DNA from: an uncultured Clostridia bacterium
Lineage (GTDB): Bacteria; Bacillota; Clostridia; Saccharofermentanales; DTU023
Length of the DNA stretch: 8,235 nucleotides
Direction of reading: 5' to 3'
Assembly: GCA_947254895.1 (NCBI GenBank)
Contig: CAMYEY010000057.1
Location: 1 to 8,235, forward strand
Both the position numbers and the translations under genes were made by a program. Below, one piece after another: positions 4,654 through 8,235 of the stretch (position 1 is its first letter; the number at the start of each line of letters is the position of its first letter). The notes below the pieces were generated by a model that did not search any database, had not been told where the DNA came from, and saw only the letters and a list, made by a program, of their open reading frames with translations.

Positions 4654-6351
4654 ATGAACGAAAATAATAAAAAACATGAGTCTGATACCTGGGCAGCTGA
4701 AGAAGCTCGCCAGGAGCGTAAGGAAAGGCTGGCCCAGCAAAAAGACCAGTCAGGAAATAAAAAGCCAATCAAGGCAAAAGGGAGAGGTAGACGCTTAGTT
4801 GCGATTGCCTTGGCTGTTGCTATTCTTTTGGGATTTTTTGCCTGGTTTGCTGACAGCATGGGACTAAGACAGAGGCATAGCAAGGCTTTTACAGTGGCTT
4901 ATGATGCCGAGGCTAGTCAAGATAAAGGAAACAAAGAGCAGGCCACAGCAGCAGAAGCTACAGAGGGAGAGCTTAAGGGTGAAGCAATTGGTTCAGTATC
5001 AGTTGCCGAAGCTAATATTTACCTTGGCCTAGTAAGTCAGCAATTCTTGCAGGGCGGAGCTTTTAGCCAGACAGGTCAAGATATGCTGAGTAAACCTTCT
5101 CAATTCAACCCTAATGGGACGCTCAGAGATGATATGCTGCTCACCATTGAAAATCAGGCTAAGGTTGCAACCTACCTCTGGTGGAAGGCTACCCAAGAAG
5201 GCTATGAACTGGATGAGGCTGATGCACAAAACTTGGATATGATTATCCAACAATATTCTTCAATTGCTTCACAGAGCCAGGTCACCTTGAGCCATTATCT
5301 CTCTGTTATGTTCGGTCCCGGTGTCAACGAAAAAGTTTTCCGTGAGTTCTTTAGCAAGAACCAACTGGGCAACAAGTATTACCGCGATGTTTATGCCGGT
5401 TTTACCTATGATGACGCTACCATTGATGCCAAGTATGAGGCTGATCCGGATAACTACAACCGGGTAGATTTTAGGTCCTACCTCTTTACGGCAGAAGTTC
5501 CGGAAAATAAGACTGATGACACGAAAGCTGCTTCGGGAGAAACAGCAGATAAGGCTAAAGACCAAGCCGAAAATCAAGAGAAAGAACCGGATAAGGCTAA
5601 GGCAAAGGCTGATGCTGATGCATTTGCCGCTCAGGTCAAAGATGCAGAAGATTTCAAAAAGCAGGCGGCTGTCTTGGATAGTAAAAAAGCGGCCCAGGAT
5701 AAAAATGACCAGCAAGCACAAGCAAAGCAAAACGCTGATAGCAGCTTGACTAAGGGAGCAAGAAAATTAAATTTAGGCGGTGAGCTTGCCAGCTGGCTTT
5801 TTGCTGGAGACCGTAAGGCTAACGACGTAACCGTTATAGAAGAGCCGAGTGGTTACCGTGTAGTTATGTTTATGGAAAAATATAAGCCGACAGATATCGG
5901 TAGCTACACCTCACGCCATATTCTCTTCCAAATTAAAGAAGATGATGTAGAAAAAACTGATGAAAAAATGAAGGCTAAGGCCGAGGAGGTTTTGGCCCAA
6001 TACAAGGCAGGCGACCAAAGCGAAGAGGCTTTTGCTAAACTGGCCACGGAATTATCAGATGATAAGGCTTCAGCCGTTAACGGTGGTTTGACCGAGGACA
6101 TCAGGCCGGGACAATTTGTTGCAGAGTATGACAAGTACTGTACGGATCCTGCCCGGAAGAATGGCGATGTAGAGATCGTAAAGACCGATTACGGTTATCA
6201 TATCATCTACTTTATCTCTAGTACTGAACAGTGGAAAACCGACATCATTGATGAGCTCAGGCATGCTGATGAACAAAAGTTCATGAGTGACTTGCAGGCT
6301 AAAACCAGCATCCATAGGGAGAAGGGTATCAAATTGTTTGGTAGGCCTTAG
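4654..6351 (+). CDS. Membrane-anchored parvulin-type peptidyl-prolyl isomerase (PrsA/SurA-like foldase)
   Basis: A 565-residue protein predicted to help exported proteins fold outside the membrane by catalysing prolyl cis/trans isomerisation. A long charged cytoplasmic N terminus (1-47, ending RGRR) precedes one membrane segment (48-66). There is no lipobox, so it is a signal-anchor protein rather than a PrsA-type lipoprotein. A SurA_N-like helical chaperone region spans about 106-265. A first, degenerate parvulin-like unit (about 270-410) is interrupted by a Lys/Ala/Asp/Glu-rich stretch (about 281-372). A canonical PpiC rotamase domain (about 415-525) follows, with RHILF (H422), NGGL and GYHIIYF (H516). 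ATG 4654 is chosen because AAAGGTGA (4641-4648) is a good ribosome binding site 5 bases upstream; the in-frame GTG at 4645 lies inside it. The gene has its own promoter and a terminator. Client proteins are unknown. Confidence 0.87.
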   Translation: MNENNKKHESDTWAAEEARQERKERLAQQKDQSGNKKPIKAKGRGRRLVAIALAVAILLGFFAWFADSMGLRQRHSKAFTVAYDAEASQDKGNKEQATAAEATEGELKGEAIGSVSVAEANIYLGLVSQQFLQGGAFSQTGQDMLSKPSQFNPNGTLRDDMLLTIENQAKVATYLWWKATQEGYELDEADAQNLDMIIQQYSSIASQSQVTLSHYLSVMFGPGVNEKVFREFFSKNQLGNKYYRDVYAGFTYDDATIDAKYEADPDNYNRVDFRSYLFTAEVPENKTDDTKAASGETADKAKDQAENQEKEPDKAKAKADADAFAAQVKDAEDFKKQAAVLDSKKAAQDKNDQQAQAKQNADSSLTKGARKLNLGGELASWLFAGDRKANDVTVIEEPSGYRVVMFMEKYKPTDIGSYTSRHILFQIKEDDVEKTDEKMKAKAEEVLAQYKAGDQSEEAFAKLATELSDDKASAVNGGLTEDIRPGQFVAEYDKYCTDPARKNGDVEIVKTDYGYHIIYFISSTEQWKTDIIDELRHADEQKFMSDLQAKTSIHREKGIKLFGRP

Positions 6352-6389
6352 GTAGACTAAGCCCCTAGGAGTCCTTTCCAGTTAAATAC

Positions 6390-6419
6390 AAAAAGCACGG
6401 ACATCAGTCCGTGCTTTTT
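6390..6419. terminator. Bidirectional terminator between converging units
   Basis: AAAAAGCACGGAC (6390-6402) pairs perfectly with GTCCGTGCTTTTT (6407-6419) around a 4-base loop. Because the stem is flanked by A-run and T-run, it gives a hairpin plus T-tract on both strands. It should end both the foldase transcript and the minus-strand ABC operon, whose last gene stops at 6463. Confidence 0.88.
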
Positions 6420-6462
6420 ATGTTGGCCTGAAACGGCTAATGATTAGACTGTTTAAGTTTGC

Positions 6463-7290
6463 TTATTTTAAGCAGACTCTCTTCTTCATATGATGGTTAA
6501 CAATAAGGGCTAAAATTATTCCCATGACTATAAAGACTAATAAATTTCCAATGCCGATCAGAAGATCAGTCGACGCATGCTGGTTATCAAAGAAATTTTT
6601 ACTGTAAAAACTAAACATGTTTTGTTTAACCAGACTATAACTGAGGCTTGTGTTAGCGATTGTTATCTTTAGGGATAAAGGGAAAAAGATTGTCGCGAGG
6701 ATAGTGAAAATCTGCGTGATGGTAGATAAAAGCAAATAGATGAGTAGTGGACCACCAACCCCGAATCTCTGTAATTTCCTGCCGGCTCCTAAAGTGTTGA
6801 TAGCCATTCCCATAAATACTGATAAGAAAGTTGCTGAAATTCCATAAAGGATGAACCAGCCTAACAGTGGTTTGACATATTGATAAACCTGTTGGAGATC
6901 AATAGGCAAAATTTTAGGGTAAATGACTGTTCTATATAAAAAGTATGTTTGCAAAAAAGTGTATAAGGTAATACACAAGTTGCTCAACAAATAATAAAGT
7001 ATCCTGGAAAGGAAAAGTTCTTTTGCAGATGCCGGAAAACTATGTGTGAGATAGGCCCCTTTACCGTAGAAGTTATGGTAGTCTCTGATAATCATTAGTA
7101 AAATCATGACCACACTGCTGCCGACTAATATGATATACATAAGAGAAAAAACCAATTGATTAATAAAGCTAATTCCCAGCAGCCAGGTTGGTATCATCGC
7201 CAGTAGCATTAAAACGGCTGATATACCCATGACGGGAAATAAAAAACGGCTTAATTCCTTAAATTGAAAACGAAATAATTTACTAATCAT
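6463..7290 (-). CDS. ABC transporter permease (ABC-2-like)
   Basis: A 275-residue integral membrane protein with about six hydrophobic segments: near 17-38, 44-68, 97-118, 141-165, 178-205 and 243-266. The loop after the second segment contains NFYGKGAYLTHSFPASAKEL, which resembles the YLT-LP-S signature I know from Bacillota ABC-2 permeases. It should form the membrane channel for the ATPase encoded immediately upstream: the two genes overlap by 4 bases (ATGA), implying translational coupling and a shared complex. GAGGAGG lies a few bases upstream of its ATG. The substrate is unknown; related YtrA-controlled transporters respond to cell-wall antibiotics or envelope stress. Base composition looks lower in GC (about 35-40% in the lines I counted) than the EF-G-like gene, partly explained by hydrophobic codons. 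Confidence 0.85.
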   Translation of the reverse strand: MISKLFRFQFKELSRFLFPVMGISAVLMLLAMIPTWLLGISFINQLVFSLMYIILVGSSVVMILLMIIRDYHNFYGKGAYLTHSFPASAKELFLSRILYYLLSNLCITLYTFLQTYFLYRTVIYPKILPIDLQQVYQYVKPLLGWFILYGISATFLSVFMGMAINTLGAGRKLQRFGVGGPLLIYLLLSTITQIFTILATIFFPLSLKITIANTSLSYSLVKQNMFSFYSKNFFDNQHASTDLLIGIGNLLVFIVMGIILALIVNHHMKKRVCLK

Positions 7291-7982
7291 CGAAAAGCCT
7301 CCTCAAAAATTGTGTTGATGCTCTTGTTTTCTTTCTCCCGCAAAGTGTCAGCTGAAGAAAACAATTGCACCTTGCCCTGGTTCAGAAAAATAACATCGTC
7401 TATGATTGACTCAATATCATAAATTAAATGGGTTGCGATAATCAGCAAAGCATCTTCTGCATAGTTTCTGATAATGCTTTGTATGATTACTTTTCTAGTT
7501 GCCGGATCCACACCTGAAATAGGTTCATCAAGTAAGTATAACTTTGCTTGTCTGGAAATCGTGACTAGAATTTGTAGCTTTTCGCGCATGCCTTTGGACA
7601 TGGTTTTAATTTTTTGTTGCGGGTCTAATTTAAAGAAAGCCAGCAGTTCCTTAGCCTTATCCGCATTGAAATCCGGAAAGTACTCTTGATACATGGCGAT
7701 AAGTTGATTGGAATTTTGCCAATCTGCTAAAGATGGAAAATCAGGCAAATAGGAAGTCAATGCCTTGGCTTCTTTACTTGCAGGCCTATGGCCGTCTATC
7801 TTAATTTCACCGGTGTAGAGCATGTCAAAACCACCCAAAATTCGTAGTAAACTTGTCTTGCCGGAACCGTTTGGGCCAACCAGGCCAATAATTTTACCGC
7901 TATCTAAATTCAAATCTATAGAATTTAGGGCTTGACACTTTCTGTAAAATTTATTGAGGTCTTTAATTTGTACTATGTTCAT
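7287..7982 (-). CDS. ABC transporter ATP-binding protein
   Basis: A 231-residue ATPase subunit. Walker A is GPNGSGKT (36-43), the signature is MSKGMREKL (128-136) in place of LSGGQ, Walker B is LYLLDE (148-153), the D-loop is GVD (157-159) and the switch histidine is H185 in IIATHL. The Q-loop position reads SYLPDFPSL (77-85) with no clear glutamine. As I know the family, these variants are typical of the small ATPases that partner ABC-2-like exporters in Bacillota, so it is probably active. It is the second gene of a three-gene operon: its ATG overlaps the regulator's stop (ATGA) and its stop overlaps the permease start. A G-rich ribosome binding site, AAGGGGG, lies inside the regulator's last codons. 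Substrate and transport direction are not shown by the sequence, though export is most likely. Confidence 0.92.
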   Translation of the reverse strand: MNIVQIKDLNKFYRKCQALNSIDLNLDSGKIIGLVGPNGSGKTSLLRILGGFDMLYTGEIKIDGHRPASKEAKALTSYLPDFPSLADWQNSNQLIAMYQEYFPDFNADKAKELLAFFKLDPQQKIKTMSKGMREKLQILVTISRQAKLYLLDEPISGVDPATRKVIIQSIIRNYAEDALLIIATHLIYDIESIIDDVIFLNQGKVQLFSSADTLREKENKSINTIFEEAFR

Positions 7983-8235
7983 GAATTTTTACCCCCTTCT
8001 ACATTGGTCCACTCACGTTCAAGAATTTCCTTAACAGACGGTAAGTCTATTTGTAAACCTTGAGCCTTACTGATAAAAAGATGTGCTTCCTGTAAAATTA
8101 AATCTTTTCGTAATTGCTTAATGCGTTCCGGTCTATCACAGATGAAGCGTCCCATGGTTCGTTCCGCAAAAGCCAATTCTTCTCGCTCTAACTCAGCCAA
8201 AGCTCTCTGTACAGTGTTCGGGTTTACTTCATACA
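7979..8235 (-). CDS. GntR-family regulator, YtrA subfamily (5' part outside the window)
   Basis: The C-terminal 84 residues of a transcription regulator whose start lies beyond base 8235; the reading frame is open to the edge, with the last complete codon at 8233. The visible part begins YEVNPNTVQRALAELEREEL, the recognition helix and following helix of a GntR winged helix-turn-helix, then the wing (RTMGRFICD) and a short helical tail. The VNPNTVQRA pattern and the short tail identify the YtrA subfamily, which typically represses its own operon encoding an ABC transporter. It overlaps the ATPase gene by 4 bases. The TTG at 8200 could be read as a start, but the homology upstream of it shows that it is internal. 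The operon promoter and operator are outside the window. Confidence 0.88.
   Translation of the reverse strand, partial: YEVNPNTVQRALAELEREELAFAERTMGRFICDRPERIKQLRKDLILQEAHLFISKAQGLQIDLPSVKEILEREWTNVEGGKNS

Noticed and set aside
5269..5730. Minus-strand open frame of 153 codons opposite the foldase gene
   Set aside because: Its apparent hydrophobic Leu/Ile/Phe-rich stretches come from reading the Lys/Ala/Asp-rich repeat backwards. It has no independent support as a gene.
5516..5749. Plus-strand Lys/Arg-rich frame inside the foldase gene
   Set aside because: It is the shifted reading of the low-complexity region and has no function visible in sequence.

Overview
This window most likely comes from a low-to-medium GC Gram-positive bacterium (Bacillota, probably Clostridia-like). 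The evidence is strong AAGGAGG-type ribosome binding sites, sigma-A-like promoters, short hairpin plus T-run terminators, a clostridial-type EF-G paralogue, a stomatin-like SPFH protein paired with a small Arc-type protein, a PpaX-like HAD phosphatase and a YtrA-type GntR/ABC operon. I cannot name a genus from sequence alone. No tRNA, rRNA, CRISPR array, insertion sequence or phage gene is visible, and no gene-free stretch exceeds 300 bases.

Layout from left to right. (1) Bases 1-2320 hold a single-gene unit: a near-consensus promoter carrying a 12-bp palindrome in its spacer, an EF-G-like translational GTPase of 692 residues, and a strong terminator. The GTPase has an altered guanine-specificity motif. 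(2) Bases 2330-3784 hold a probable two-gene operon: a membrane-anchored SPFH (stomatin/flotillin-like) protein, then a 61-residue ribbon-helix-helix protein. The unit has palindromes at its promoter and leader, an inverted repeat between the genes, and a terminator whose loop contains the second gene's stop codon. (3) Bases 3866-6419 hold a HAD phosphatase and a membrane-anchored parvulin-type foldase, each with its own candidate promoter. They share the end terminator, which is symmetrical and probably also stops the converging operon. (4) Bases 6463-8235 on the minus strand hold a tightly overlapping three-gene operon: a YtrA-type GntR repressor (cut by the window edge), an ABC ATPase and an ABC permease.

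The genes do not form one pathway. Common themes are translation (the EF-G paralogue), membrane organisation (SPFH), folding of exported proteins (foldase) and envelope-stress export or drug response (GntR/ABC). The best candidates for something undescribed are the SPFH-RHH pair with its cluster of palindromic control elements, the EF-G paralogue with NAVD in place of NKxD, and the foldase with a degenerate first parvulin domain split by a charged low-complexity insert. All are hypotheses from reading the sequence; no database search was possible.
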